This document shows, in pieces, positions 1-8,176 of a DNA stretch of 8,905 nt. The notes under the pieces were generated by a model that saw nothing but the letters and a program-made list of their open reading frames with translations, ran no database searches and was not told the DNA's origin. Numbering within the stretch: position 1 is the first letter of the stretch; every line of letters starts with the position of its first letter. A program made the translations under genes and the position numbers. The stretch covers positions 1 through 8,905 of the forward strand of contig JAYSUQ010000242.1 of the NCBI GenBank assembly GCA_043718985.1. The letters run 5' to 3'. The DNA is from UBA4416 sp043718985 (GTDB lineage Bacteria; Bacteroidota; Bacteroidia; B-17B0; Aurantibacillaceae).

Positions 1-2
1 GT

Positions 3-2231
3 TTACAAACATCCCCCATACACGAAGTATTAATTGATAAAGCGGTATTAGGTTGGAAAGAATATGAATTAGAATTACTTCGCGATCAAAAAGATAACGT
101 TGCTATTATTTGTAGCATTGAAAATTTTGATCCAATGGGCGTGCATACAGGAGACAGCATTACCGATGCACCCGCACAAACATTAAGCGATAGTACTTAT
201 CAAAAGATGCGTACCATGGCTATTAAAATGATGCGTAGTATTGGTAATTTTAGTGGCGGCTGTAATGTGCAGTTTGCATTGAGTGACGATGAAGAAGAAA
301 AAATTATTGCTATTGAAATTAATCCACGCGTGTCTCGTTCATCAGCATTAGCAAGTAAAGCCACTGGTTACCCAATTGCTCGTATTGCTAGTAAATTAGC
401 TATAGGTTACACATTAGATGAATTACAAAATCAAATTACTAAACAAACATCAGCATACTTTGAACCGACCTTAGATTATGTGATTGTAAAAATACCTCGT
501 TGGAACTTTGATAAATTTAAAGGGTGTAATCGTGAGTTAGGTTTCCAAATGAAATCGGTTGGAGAGGTAATGGCCATTGGTCGTTCGTTTCAGGAAGCCT
601 TACAAAAAGCTTGTCAAAGCTTAGAAATTAAACGTAATGGTTTGGGTGCTGATGGAAAAGAAAATACCAACCAAGCAGAATTGTTAGCAGGTTTAGAAAG
701 ACCAAGCTGGAATCGTTTGTTTATGATTTACGATGCTATGAAATTAGGTATCTCTATCAAAACCATTCAAAAATTAACGCGTATTGATATGTGGTTTTTA
801 GAGCAAATTGAACAAATGATTGCTTTAGAAAACGAAGTGAGTAAATACAAATTAGCTGATATTCCTCGTGATATATTATATGAAGTAAAACAAATGGGAT
901 ATGCCGATAGGCAAGTGGCGCATTTATTACGTTGTTTAGAAAGTGAAGTGTATAATAAGCGTAAGGAAATGAACATCAACCGTGTATTTAAAATGGTTGA
1001 TACTTGTGCGGCTGAGTTTGAAGCCAAAACACCTTACTATTATTCAACCTTTGAAGATGAAAACGAAAGTATTCGTTCTGATAAAAAGAAAGTTATTATT
1101 TTAGGGTCTGGGCCTAATCGTATCGGACAAGGTATTGAGTTTGATTACAGTTGTGTTCACGGAGTTTTAGCAGCTAAAGAGATGGGTTACGAAACCATTA
1201 TGATAAACTGCAACCCCGAAACCGTTAGTACAGATTTTAGCACGGCGGATAAATTATATTTTGAACCCGTTTTTTGGGAACATATTTATGACATCATTTT
1301 GCACGAAAAACCCGAAGGTGTTATTGTGCAACTAGGTGGGCAAACAGCTTTGAAACTGGCAGAGAAACTGGAGCGCTACGGAATCAAAATTATTGGAACA
1401 GATTACAAATCGTTGGATTTAGCAGAAGATAGAGGAAGATTCTCCAACTTGTTAAAAGAAAATAACATTCCTTATCCAAAATTTGGAGTAATTACAGATG
1501 CTGAAGAAGCAATTACTTTATCTAAAGAATTAGGTTTTCCGTTATTAGTTCGTCCGAGTTATGTGTTAGGTGGGCAATCAATGAAAATTGTAATTAACGA
1601 AGAAGAGTTAGAGCAACACGTCGTAAAATTATTACATGATTTACCAGGCAATCAAGTGTTATTAGATCACTTTTTACAAAATGCTATTGAAGCAGAATCT
1701 GATTCTATTTGCGATGGAAAAGATGTTTATATTATTGGTATGATGGAACATATTGAACCTGCTGGTATTCATAGCGGCGATAGTTATGCGGTGTTACCAA
1801 CATTCGATTTATCAGAAAATGTTTTAAAGCAAATGGAGCAGCATACAAAAACAATAGCTGTAGCATTAAAAACTGTTGGTTTATTAAACATTCAGTTTGC
1901 TATTAAAGATGAGGTGGTTTATATTATCGAAGCAAATCCTCGTGCATCGCGCACCGTACCTTTTATTGCTAAAGCTTATGACGAACCTTACGTAAATTAT
2001 GCTACCAAAGTTATGTTAGGCGCTAAGGTAAAAGATTTCACATTCGCTCCTAAGAAAAAAGGATATGCGATTAAAATTCCTGTATTCAGTTACGATAAGT
2101 TTCCTGAAATACAAAAAGAATTAGGTCCCGAAATGAAAAGTACAGGCGAAGCAATTTACTTTATAGAAGATTTGTATGATGAATATTTTCAAAACATTTA
2201 TAGCGAACGAAATTTATATTTAAGTAAATAA
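3..2231 (+). CDS. carB: Carbamoyl-phosphate synthase large subunit (5' partial, no MGS-like domain)
   Basis: Makes carbamoyl phosphate from bicarbonate, glutamine-derived ammonia and two ATP, with the CarA glutaminase subunit (not in the window); it feeds arginine and pyrimidine synthesis in the cytoplasm. The frame is open from base 3, so the start lies upstream; 742 residues are visible, beginning inside the first ATP-grasp domain. In order: first ATP-grasp with HTGDSIT and the IEINPRVSRSSALASKATG signature; the oligomerisation region ending VDTCAAEF; the second half starting GSGPNRIGQGIEFDY; NCNPETVSTDF; VQLGGQT; RPSYVLGG; EHIEPAGIHSGDS; and IEANPRASRTVPF. The protein ends in LGPEMKSTGEA plus about 25 residues (...YLSK), where E. 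coli CarB (1073 residues) carries roughly 130 more residues of MGS-like allosteric domain. The stop is clean, with no frameshift and no leftover domain downstream. From memory, short CarB forms occur in other Bacteroidota, so this is probably a lineage trait rather than damage. Confidence 0.97.
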   Translation, partial: LQTSPIHEVLIDKAVLGWKEYELELLRDQKDNVAIICSIENFDPMGVHTGDSITDAPAQTLSDSTYQKMRTMAIKMMRSIGNFSGGCNVQFALSDDEEEKIIAIEINPRVSRSSALASKATGYPIARIASKLAIGYTLDELQNQITKQTSAYFEPTLDYVIVKIPRWNFDKFKGCNRELGFQMKSVGEVMAIGRSFQEALQKACQSLEIKRNGLGADGKENTNQAELLAGLERPSWNRLFMIYDAMKLGISIKTIQKLTRIDMWFLEQIEQMIALENEVSKYKLADIPRDILYEVKQMGYADRQVAHLLRCLESEVYNKRKEMNINRVFKMVDTCAAEFEAKTPYYYSTFEDENESIRSDKKKVIILGSGPNRIGQGIEFDYSCVHGVLAAKEMGYETIMINCNPETVSTDFSTADKLYFEPVFWEHIYDIILHEKPEGVIVQLGGQTALKLAEKLERYGIKIIGTDYKSLDLAEDRGRFSNLLKENNIPYPKFGVITDAEEAITLSKELGFPLLVRPSYVLGGQSMKIVINEEELEQHVVKLLHDLPGNQVLLDHFLQNAIEAESDSICDGKDVYIIGMMEHIEPAGIHSGDSYAVLPTFDLSENVLKQMEQHTKTIAVALKTVGLLNIQFAIKDEVVYIIEANPRASRTVPFIAKAYDEPYVNYATKVMLGAKVKDFTFAPKKKGYAIKIPVFSYDKFPEIQKELGPEMKSTGEAIYFIEDLYDEYFQNIYSERNLYLSK

Positions 2232-2232
2232 T

Positions 2233-3294
2233 ATGAGCTACATTATATCTGGCATACAACAATTGGGTGTTGGTAACACCAATGTTAACGAAACATTTAA
2301 ATGGTATCGCCAAGCGTTTGGTACCGATATTAAAATTTTTGAGGAGGCTGCGATGGCCGAACTCATGTTGCCATACACAGCAGGCAAGCCACATGCTAGG
2401 CATGCTGTTTTAGCAATTAGTATGAATGGTGGTGGAGGTTTTGAAATTTGGCAATACACGAGCAGAATAGCGCAAAATGCCGAATTTAAAATTCAGTTAG
2501 GTGATATAGGTATTTTTGCGGGTAAAATAAAATCGTACAACATACAAGCATCTTACAATCATTTAAAAAACTTTGGTGCTAAACTACTAACTAACATTAC
2601 CAAAACGCCCGATGATAGAAATCATTTTTATATTGAAGATTTGTGGGGTAATGTGTTTGAAATAATAGAAGAAAAAACATCGTGGTACCAACAAAAAAAC
2701 GTGAGTACTGGCGGTGTGTTAGGTGCTGTTATTGGTGTAAGTAACATTGATGCATCAATTAATTTATATAAAACAGTTTTAGGTTTTGATAAAGTTTTGA
2801 GTGATACCACAACAACCTTTGCTGATTGGAGTGGTGTTGAAGGTTCTCAAAAAAAATTTAGGCGCGTAGTGTTACGAAATAGTAAGCCGCGCCAAGGTAG
2901 TTTTGGCCCACTACTTGGTGATAACGAAATTGAATTAATACAAGCTTTAGATTACACACCTAAAAAGATTTTTGAAAACCGACTGTGGGGCGATTGTGGT
3001 TTTATACATTTGTGCTTTGATATAAAAAACATGCCCGCCTTGCAGGAAGCTTGTAATAACGCTGGGCAACCTTTTACTATTGATGGTGGTGCAGGTTTTG
3101 AAATGGGCGAAGCCGCTGGGCACTTTACTTACATTGAGGATGCCGATGGAACGCTAATTGAATTTGTTGAAACAAAAAAATTACCCGTAATAAAAAAATT
3201 AGGTTGGTATTTAGATTTGCGAAAGCGTGATCCTAAAAAGGCCTTACCTAATTTTATTTTAAAAGCGTTGCGGTTTAGTAGAGTTAAAAACTAA
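2233..3294 (+). CDS. Two-domain VOC (glyoxalase/dioxygenase-fold) family protein
   Basis: A 353-residue protein with two vicinal-oxygen-chelate units. Unit 1 spans about residues 5-147 (a helix near TFKWYRQAFG, FEIWQ at 70-74, HFYIEDLWGNVFEI at 131-144). Unit 2 spans about 161-313 (INLYKTVLGF, IELIQ, FIHLCFDI at 258-264, HFTYIEDADGTLIEF at 297-311). This is the usual VOC pattern ending in a D-x-x-G-x-x-x-E strand. Possible metal ligands in unit 2 are E234, H259 and E310. In unit 1 the first strand reads QQLGVG with no histidine, so metal binding there is doubtful. A basic tail (about 315-353) follows. There is no signal peptide, so it should be cytoplasmic. The ATG lies one base after the carB stop, with no Shine-Dalgarno sequence, which suggests translational coupling. 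The substrate cannot be told from sequence; a lyase, isomerase, dioxygenase or non-catalytic binding role are all possible. Confidence 0.88.
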   Translation: MSYIISGIQQLGVGNTNVNETFKWYRQAFGTDIKIFEEAAMAELMLPYTAGKPHARHAVLAISMNGGGGFEIWQYTSRIAQNAEFKIQLGDIGIFAGKIKSYNIQASYNHLKNFGAKLLTNITKTPDDRNHFYIEDLWGNVFEIIEEKTSWYQQKNVSTGGVLGAVIGVSNIDASINLYKTVLGFDKVLSDTTTTFADWSGVEGSQKKFRRVVLRNSKPRQGSFGPLLGDNEIELIQALDYTPKKIFENRLWGDCGFIHLCFDIKNMPALQEACNNAGQPFTIDGGAGFEMGEAAGHFTYIEDADGTLIEFVETKKLPVIKKLGWYLDLRKRDPKKALPNFILKALRFSRVKN

Positions 3295-3302
3295 ACCCAT
3301 TT

Positions 3303-6300
3303 TTAAAGTTTACCAGCTAATGTGCAAACTAATTTGTATTTATTTGTTTTTCCGTTTAAGTTAAACAACTCAACATAAACTACATAAATACCAATAGCTG
3401 CTTTTTCGTTATCGTCGTTAATGCCATTCCAACTAAACACGCCCTCATCAGCTAATTGTTGGTTACGTATTAAGTAACGCACCTGCCTGCCTTTGCTATC
3501 GTAAATATAAACGTTGGCTGCTTTTCCTATCTCATCTAATTTATACGATATGTTTAACACATCGTTATAACCATCATTATCGGGCGAAAATAATGGGCTT
3601 GGTATTGTTACGCCACTACCGCCATCAGCTAATAAATATTGTGAGTTTTTATAAGCAGGTGTTGCAAAACCAACTCCTTCGGCAGCGCTATTCCAATTTG
3701 TTCTATCATCTGTAGCACGGTTAAAATCTATCCGCTCAAGCGATACACCTTTTGTTATGTTTAATAACGGAAAATGTAGTTTACTGGTGTATTTAAAATT
3801 ATCAACAACTACAAAGCTATCACTGCTTAAAGTAACTACATCATCTGTTGTATTCATACTTGGCAAGGTTGCTACATCTAAAAAGCCTGTAGGGTTAATG
3901 GTTTGATATTGTTGCTTAACTATTGTTTGGTTTTCGCTTAGTACCAAATAGGTTTTAGGAAACAACAAGTAGCCATCTGTTGTTATAAGTTCTGTATAGG
4001 TTAAATTACCTGTTAAAGTATCCATTGAACCTATACGTAAATTTTTTAAATCAATTACTTTATTACTACGGTTATAAAGCTCAACAAAATCAACACCATT
4101 TGTGTTAGGGTCAAATAAAATTTCGTTAATTACCACATCGTTTGCTTTGGGTTGTTGCGGCAATGCAAATGCGGCAGTTCCAAGTGTTAATGGGTTTCCT
4201 ACACAATCGGTTATAGCATTTAAAACTGTACAATTATACGTAATACCAATTTGCATAGGCGCAGATAGTTTTACAATTACTTTTTTATAATCGGGCGCAA
4301 CAGGCATTATATACGTTGGTGTAGTTAAGCCATTATCAAACGTGTAGTTAGTAGGGTTTAGTAGTGTAGCATAACTAAGCGACTCGCTAAACACTAACAT
4401 AATTGTGTCGGCATCAATTATATTTATTCTATCAAGTGTTGGATTTGTTGCATCGGCATTTGTTGCTGCAACCGAGTTAACTGTGCCTGGTGTACCGCCA
4501 TTTGTATTAGTGCTTGCGTGCCAATTACTTTGACCGCCACAAGGATTATTGGCATCAATTTGTTCCATACTCCAGCCACCATCTTGTTTATTAACATCGT
4601 TGTACCAAGTGCTCGAATAAGTAATGGCATTTATAACAACATCGTTCGAATCTTTTAACGATAAGGTTGTACCGCTATTTAATAACGACGGAAAACTTAC
4701 TACCTCTGCAACCGATACTCCAAAATTATTATAAAACACATCGTTAGTACCAACGGCAGCTAAAACAACATAACCATTTGCGGGTATAGTAACATTTGGT
4801 AAACTACCTGTAGTCGTTAACGACGAAAATTTCCAATTTTTTAAATTGATATTAAAATTAGTTCTGTTTTTTAGTTCAACATATTCTTCGTTTGGTAACG
4901 ATTGGGCGGGATCTGGATCGGGCATTAATTCATTTATTACAACATCGTAGGGTTTTGCTGTGTAGCGCGAAAAAGATTGGGTGTTGGGCGTTAATGCGTT
5001 ACCGTTACAATCAGTAATACCGTTAATAGTTAGCGTATAATTTGTTGCATTTTGTAAAGCCGTTGCTAATGTTAATGTAACACATAAATTATCGCTACTT
5101 GCTGTTGCTAATGCTGGCGAGCCTATTGCGTTATTAATTACATAATTTAAGTTGTTATTTAATTGTGATGTTGCAATAACATCATTAAAGCAAACTAAAA
5201 CATGAGTAGAGTCAATAACGGTAACACCATTTATACGTGGGCCAAAAACATCGGGTGTAATATTATAAACCGAATTTACCTTGCCTGGCGTGCCGCCATC
5301 TGTGCCATTGCTTGCTATCCAATTGTTTGCTTGTAGGCAATTGTTATTTGCATTTGGGTTAATTAACTCTAAACTCCAACCTCCTGCTTTTTTTGTGGTG
5401 TTTCTATACCAAGTATCTAAATAATTAACGCTATCAATAAAACTACCAGTTGAGCTTTTTAAATATACATCGTCGCCGGTATTGCTGAGTGATGGAAAAG
5501 AAGCAACTCCAATTACATTTGTGTAACCTAAGCCAGCACCCATTAAATTAGTAACCGAGTTTGTGGTACAAATAGCTACGTAACTATTTGGTTGCAAAAC
5601 ATAAGTGCCAATTGTTGCGCCAGTTCCTGCGTATGTATCGGCAATTTTAAACCCATTTAAATCTATTGGATTAGCCGATTTGTTAAACAACTCAACATAT
5701 TCCATTCTAAAAGCATTAATAACTGTTGATGGCGCAGCCATAATTTCACTAACAATAATATCTTTAAAACCAACTGTTATGGGTGCAAAATAGGTAAAGG
5801 TAGTTGTTGTGGTTACTATTGTATTTAAAGCAATATCTTGCACGTTAGTTATGGTTAATGTGTTTGCTGTTGCATTAGCAAATACTGTTGGAGCAAAACT
5901 TAAATGTACCAATGCTAAATTACTGACGTCGCGTGTTGCGCTAGTAGGGTTAGCTAATCCATTATTAGCACTATAATTTGTTGTCGCTTGGGCAGATGCT
6001 AAAGTAATCGGCTCACTAAATAACACATCTACATCTGTACTATTAATAACGGTTGAGTTTATTACTGTTGGTGCAGTTACATCGGTTGTGTAAGTAAATG
6101 CAGTTGTTTGTGTTGTAATGGCATTTGTAAACAAATCTTGCACTCCAGTTACTGTTAATGTGTTTAATGTATTGTTTGCAAAAGGGTTTGCAAATGTTAA
6201 ATGAACCAATGCATTATTTGTTGCATCGCGCAAAGCTGTTGTTGGATTAGCTATACCATTATTAACATTATAATTTGTAAGTACTTGCGCGCTTGTTGCA

Positions 6301-7037
6301 TCAAGGTTTTCGTTAAATAATACATCTAAAGCTGTGCTCGATAAAATGGTGTTACTAACAATTGTTGGCGCGGTTATATCTTGCGAAATTGAAATATCAT
6401 CAAAAAAATGTTTGCCAAAAAACGAGGCTGTTGATTGCACCACTAAAAAACCAAAATTTGCCGATGTAGTGTGGGTAGCGTCTGTAGTAGGTGTGCCTTC
6501 GGTAACATAACTAGTTCCTAAGCCTGTCATATCTCTTTCTAAAGTAAATACATTTGTTGATGAACGCGTTACTTTAATTTTAATTAAATTATTTGTAGAG
6601 CTTGCTACCGTTGCATTTACGCCGTCAATTAAAATTGATTTTATTCCATTTACATTTTTATATAACGAAACATCATCGTTTGTATTGCCAATTCGAACAA
6701 AATACCCGTTTAAGGTTGATGATAATAAATTTACGTTATCTGCTGTTAAATAAGCATCTACATAATTAGAACCCGATGTGGCTTGTTTTATATTTATCCA
6801 AAACTCCCAAGTGCAATTGTTTGCTAAGGTGTTAGGCGTGCTAATATAAAAACTAGTATTGGTTACAGTGTTTGCTGATACTAGTTGGCTTGTTGCATTA
6901 ACCGAAAAATCAGTGGGCGCTATGCTAGTCCAAACTGGGTTGTTAGTATAATCACCATCGGTAAATGTTTCGTTAAGCTGTGCAAAACTCATTAACGATA
7001 TTAAAACAGCAATGCTTGTGTATGTAAATTTTATCAT
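3303..7037 (-). CDS. Large secreted lamin-tail / Ig-like repeat protein
   Basis: A surface or secreted protein of 1244 residues; specific function unknown. I chose the ATG at 7037 because it begins a good signal peptide (K at position 3, hydrophobic core, SFA|Q cleavage near residue 19); the longer frame to 7088 would need a TTG start and puts 17 extra residues before it. In order: a concanavalin/LamG-like beta region (about 21-215, starting NETFTDGDYTNNPVW and ending FFDDISIS); two tandem SbsA-like Ig domains (about 218-320 and 320-422, each beginning APT...DVLF); lamin-tail domain 1 (about 424-585, VSEIMAAPS, EYVELFN, GGWSLE, GGTPG); Ig 3 (about 599-695); lamin-tail 2 (about 697-850, VINELMPDPDP, EEYVELKN, GGWSMEQI, GGTPG); Ig 4 (about 864-960); lamin-tail 3 (about 965-1130, VINEILFDPN, DFVELYN); and a C-terminal module (about 1145-1244) starting SPDNDGYND and ending TLAGKL, similar to FlgD-Ig/CHU_C-type ends. 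T9SS export is inferred from that tail and from the phylum. It is a single gene, divergent from asd and convergent with the VOC gene. Confidence 0.9.
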   Translation of the reverse strand: MIKFTYTSIAVLISLMSFAQLNETFTDGDYTNNPVWTSIAPTDFSVNATSQLVSANTVTNTSFYISTPNTLANNCTWEFWINIKQATSGSNYVDAYLTADNVNLLSSTLNGYFVRIGNTNDDVSLYKNVNGIKSILIDGVNATVASSTNNLIKIKVTRSSTNVFTLERDMTGLGTSYVTEGTPTTDATHTTSANFGFLVVQSTASFFGKHFFDDISISQDITAPTIVSNTILSSTALDVLFNENLDATSAQVLTNYNVNNGIANPTTALRDATNNALVHLTFANPFANNTLNTLTVTGVQDLFTNAITTQTTAFTYTTDVTAPTVINSTVINSTDVDVLFSEPITLASAQATTNYSANNGLANPTSATRDVSNLALVHLSFAPTVFANATANTLTITNVQDIALNTIVTTTTTFTYFAPITVGFKDIIVSEIMAAPSTVINAFRMEYVELFNKSANPIDLNGFKIADTYAGTGATIGTYVLQPNSYVAICTTNSVTNLMGAGLGYTNVIGVASFPSLSNTGDDVYLKSSTGSFIDSVNYLDTWYRNTTKKAGGWSLELINPNANNNCLQANNWIASNGTDGGTPGKVNSVYNITPDVFGPRINGVTVIDSTHVLVCFNDVIATSQLNNNLNYVINNAIGSPALATASSDNLCVTLTLATALQNATNYTLTINGITDCNGNALTPNTQSFSRYTAKPYDVVINELMPDPDPAQSLPNEEYVELKNRTNFNINLKNWKFSSLTTTGSLPNVTIPANGYVVLAAVGTNDVFYNNFGVSVAEVVSFPSLLNSGTTLSLKDSNDVVINAITYSSTWYNDVNKQDGGWSMEQIDANNPCGGQSNWHASTNTNGGTPGTVNSVAATNADATNPTLDRINIIDADTIMLVFSESLSYATLLNPTNYTFDNGLTTPTYIMPVAPDYKKVIVKLSAPMQIGITYNCTVLNAITDCVGNPLTLGTAAFALPQQPKANDVVINEILFDPNTNGVDFVELYNRSNKVIDLKNLRIGSMDTLTGNLTYTELITTDGYLLFPKTYLVLSENQTIVKQQYQTINPTGFLDVATLPSMNTTDDVVTLSSDSFVVVDNFKYTSKLHFPLLNITKGVSLERIDFNRATDDRTNWNSAAEGVGFATPAYKNSQYLLADGGSGVTIPSPLFSPDNDGYNDVLNISYKLDEIGKAANVYIYDSKGRQVRYLIRNQQLADEGVFSWNGINDDNEKAAIGIYVVYVELFNLNGKTNKYKLVCTLAGKL

Positions 7038-7059
7038 TTCAAAAAATATTATTAAAAAA

Positions 7060-7088
7060 CCAAGATAAGAAATTTTTTTGATAGCCAA
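7060..7088 (-). promoter_or_regulatory. Candidate Bacteroidota-type promoter for the lamin-tail gene
   Basis: On the minus strand a TTG (complement of 7086-7088) is followed by 18 bases and then TATCTTGG (complement of 7060-7067), one mismatch from the Bacteroidota -7 consensus TAnnTTTG. The spacing fits the known -33/-7 arrangement. Transcription would start about 15-20 bases upstream of the ATG at 7037. The A/T-rich background makes a chance match possible. Confidence 0.35.
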
Positions 7089-7104
7089 TAATTTAACACC
7101 TTTG
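7078..7104 (+). promoter_or_regulatory. Weak candidate promoter for asd
   Basis: On the plus strand TTG at 7078-7080, then 16 bases, then CACCTTTG at 7097-7104, one mismatch from TAnnTTTG. The spacing is slightly short of the usual range. Transcription would start roughly 15-20 bases before the asd ATG at 7129. It overlaps the candidate promoter of the divergent gene, so the two could compete for polymerase. Weakly supported. Confidence 0.22.
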
Positions 7105-7128
7105 ATTTATATTTTAAATTATAATAAA

Positions 7129-8118
7129 ATGAAAATTGCAGTAGTTGGTGCCACTGGTTTAGTTGGCACAAAAATGTTAGAGGTATTGGCCGAGCGAAAT
7201 TTTCCGTTAACAGATTTGTTAGTAGTTGCTTCCGAAAAATCAATAGGTAAACAACTCGTTTTTAAAGGTAAAAGTTATACTATTGTTTCGATGGATGACG
7301 CCATTGCGGCTAAGCCACACATCGCATTGTTTTCGGCAGGAGGCACAACATCATTGCAATGGGCGCCAAAGTTTGAAGCCGCAGGTATTACTGTAATTGA
7401 TAATTCATCGGCATGGCGCATGAACCCAAACAATAAATTAATAGTGCCCGAAATTAACGCGCACGAATTAACAGCTACTGATAAAATTATTGCAAACCCA
7501 AATTGCTCAACCATACAAATGGTGGTTGCATTAAACCCTTTACATAAAAAATACAAAGTAAAGCGTGTTGTTGTTAGCACTTACCAAAGTGTTACTGGCA
7601 CTGGCGTTAAGGCAGTTACACAATTAACAAACGAACGTGCTGGCATTGCTGGCGAAATGGCTTATAAGTATAAAATAGATTTAAATGTAATACCTCAAAT
7701 TGATGTGTTTACCGAAAACGGTTACACTAAAGAGGAGTTAAAAATGGTAAACGAAACAAAAAAAATTATGAGTGATGACGGCATTAAGGTTACTGCAACC
7801 GCTGTGCGAATACCAGTAATGGCTGGCCACAGCGAAAGTATTAATGTTGAGTTTGAAAATGAGTTTGAAATAAAAGACGTTTTTGAGATAATGAAAACTG
7901 CCGAGGGTATTACATTACACGATGATTTAGAAAATCAAATTTACCCTATGCCAATTAATGCACATAATAACGATGCGGTTTTTGTAGGGCGTATTCGTAG
8001 GGATGAAAGCCAAACTAAAACATTAAACATGTGGGTTGTATCGGATAATTTAAGAAAAGGTGCGGCTACTAATGCGGTACAAATTGCCGAATATTTAATA
8101 GCAAAAAAATTAGTGTAA
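7129..8118 (+). CDS. asd: Aspartate-semialdehyde dehydrogenase
   Basis: NADPH-dependent reduction of L-aspartyl-4-phosphate to L-aspartate-4-semialdehyde, the branch point to lysine/diaminopimelate, threonine and methionine; cytoplasmic. It is 329 residues long, complete and normal for the family. The N-terminal Rossmann motif GATGLVG is at residues 7-13. Substrate- and cofactor-region motifs include SAGG at 69-72 and DNSSAWRM at 91-98. The catalytic cysteine is C126 in NPNCSTIQ, with Q153 in TYQSVTGTG. R227 and the catalytic base H234 lie in RIPVMAGHSES, with the same seven-residue spacing as R267/H274 of the E. coli enzyme. The start at 7129 is chosen because MKIAVVGATG is the usual N-terminus; the frame extends upstream to a TTG at 7078, but those residues do not look like family sequence. 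The leader is A/T-rich without a Shine-Dalgarno sequence. Its own terminator follows, so it is probably monocistronic. Confidence 0.97.
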   Translation: MKIAVVGATGLVGTKMLEVLAERNFPLTDLLVVASEKSIGKQLVFKGKSYTIVSMDDAIAAKPHIALFSAGGTTSLQWAPKFEAAGITVIDNSSAWRMNPNNKLIVPEINAHELTATDKIIANPNCSTIQMVVALNPLHKKYKVKRVVVSTYQSVTGTGVKAVTQLTNERAGIAGEMAYKYKIDLNVIPQIDVFTENGYTKEELKMVNETKKIMSDDGIKVTATAVRIPVMAGHSESINVEFENEFEIKDVFEIMKTAEGITLHDDLENQIYPMPINAHNNDAVFVGRIRRDESQTKTLNMWVVSDNLRKGAATNAVQIAEYLIAKKLV

Positions 8119-8122
8119 TCAT

Positions 8123-8176
8123 AAAAAAAAGGTTGCAATGCCCATCCCCATGTAAAACATTGCAACCTAATTTTTT
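8123..8176. terminator. Bidirectional intrinsic terminator after asd
   Basis: A perfect 10-base inverted repeat, GGTTGCAATG (8131-8140) and CATTGCAACC (8158-8167), with a 17-base loop. A run of eight A lies on its left (8123-8130) and six T on its right (8171-8176). It sits 12 bases after the asd stop. The flanking A and T runs let it work on both strands, so it would also stop transcription coming from the right toward asd. Confidence 0.85.

Noticed and set aside
3284..3306. Possible terminator at the convergent junction of the VOC and lamin-tail genes (TTAAAAA / TTTTTAA, 9-base loop)
   Set aside because: The stem is seven A/T pairs only and overlaps both stop codons; too weak to call in this base composition.
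4424..4630. Second minus-strand frame inside the lamin-tail gene, rich in Gln and Met
   Set aside because: It is an alternate-frame reading of the second lamin-tail/Ig region; the composition follows from the repeated Asn/Thr codons.
3303..7037. CRISPR-like or tandem-repeat array suggested by recurring motifs
   Set aside because: The recurrences are coding repeats (Ig and lamin-tail domains) spaced about 100-270 codons apart and divergent; there is no short direct-repeat/spacer pattern.
7038..7088. N-terminal extension of the lamin-tail protein starting at TTG (7088)
   Set aside because: It adds 17 residues ahead of a well-formed signal peptide that begins at the ATG at 7037, and it overlaps the likely promoter region.
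7078..7128. N-terminal extension of asd from TTG at 7078
   Set aside because: The extra residues do not resemble the family, whose members begin at MKIAVVGATG; the ATG at 7129 fits.
7941..8165. Minus-strand frame across the end of asd and its terminator
   Set aside because: It lies antisense to conserved asd coding sequence and across the hairpin; no recognisable protein features.
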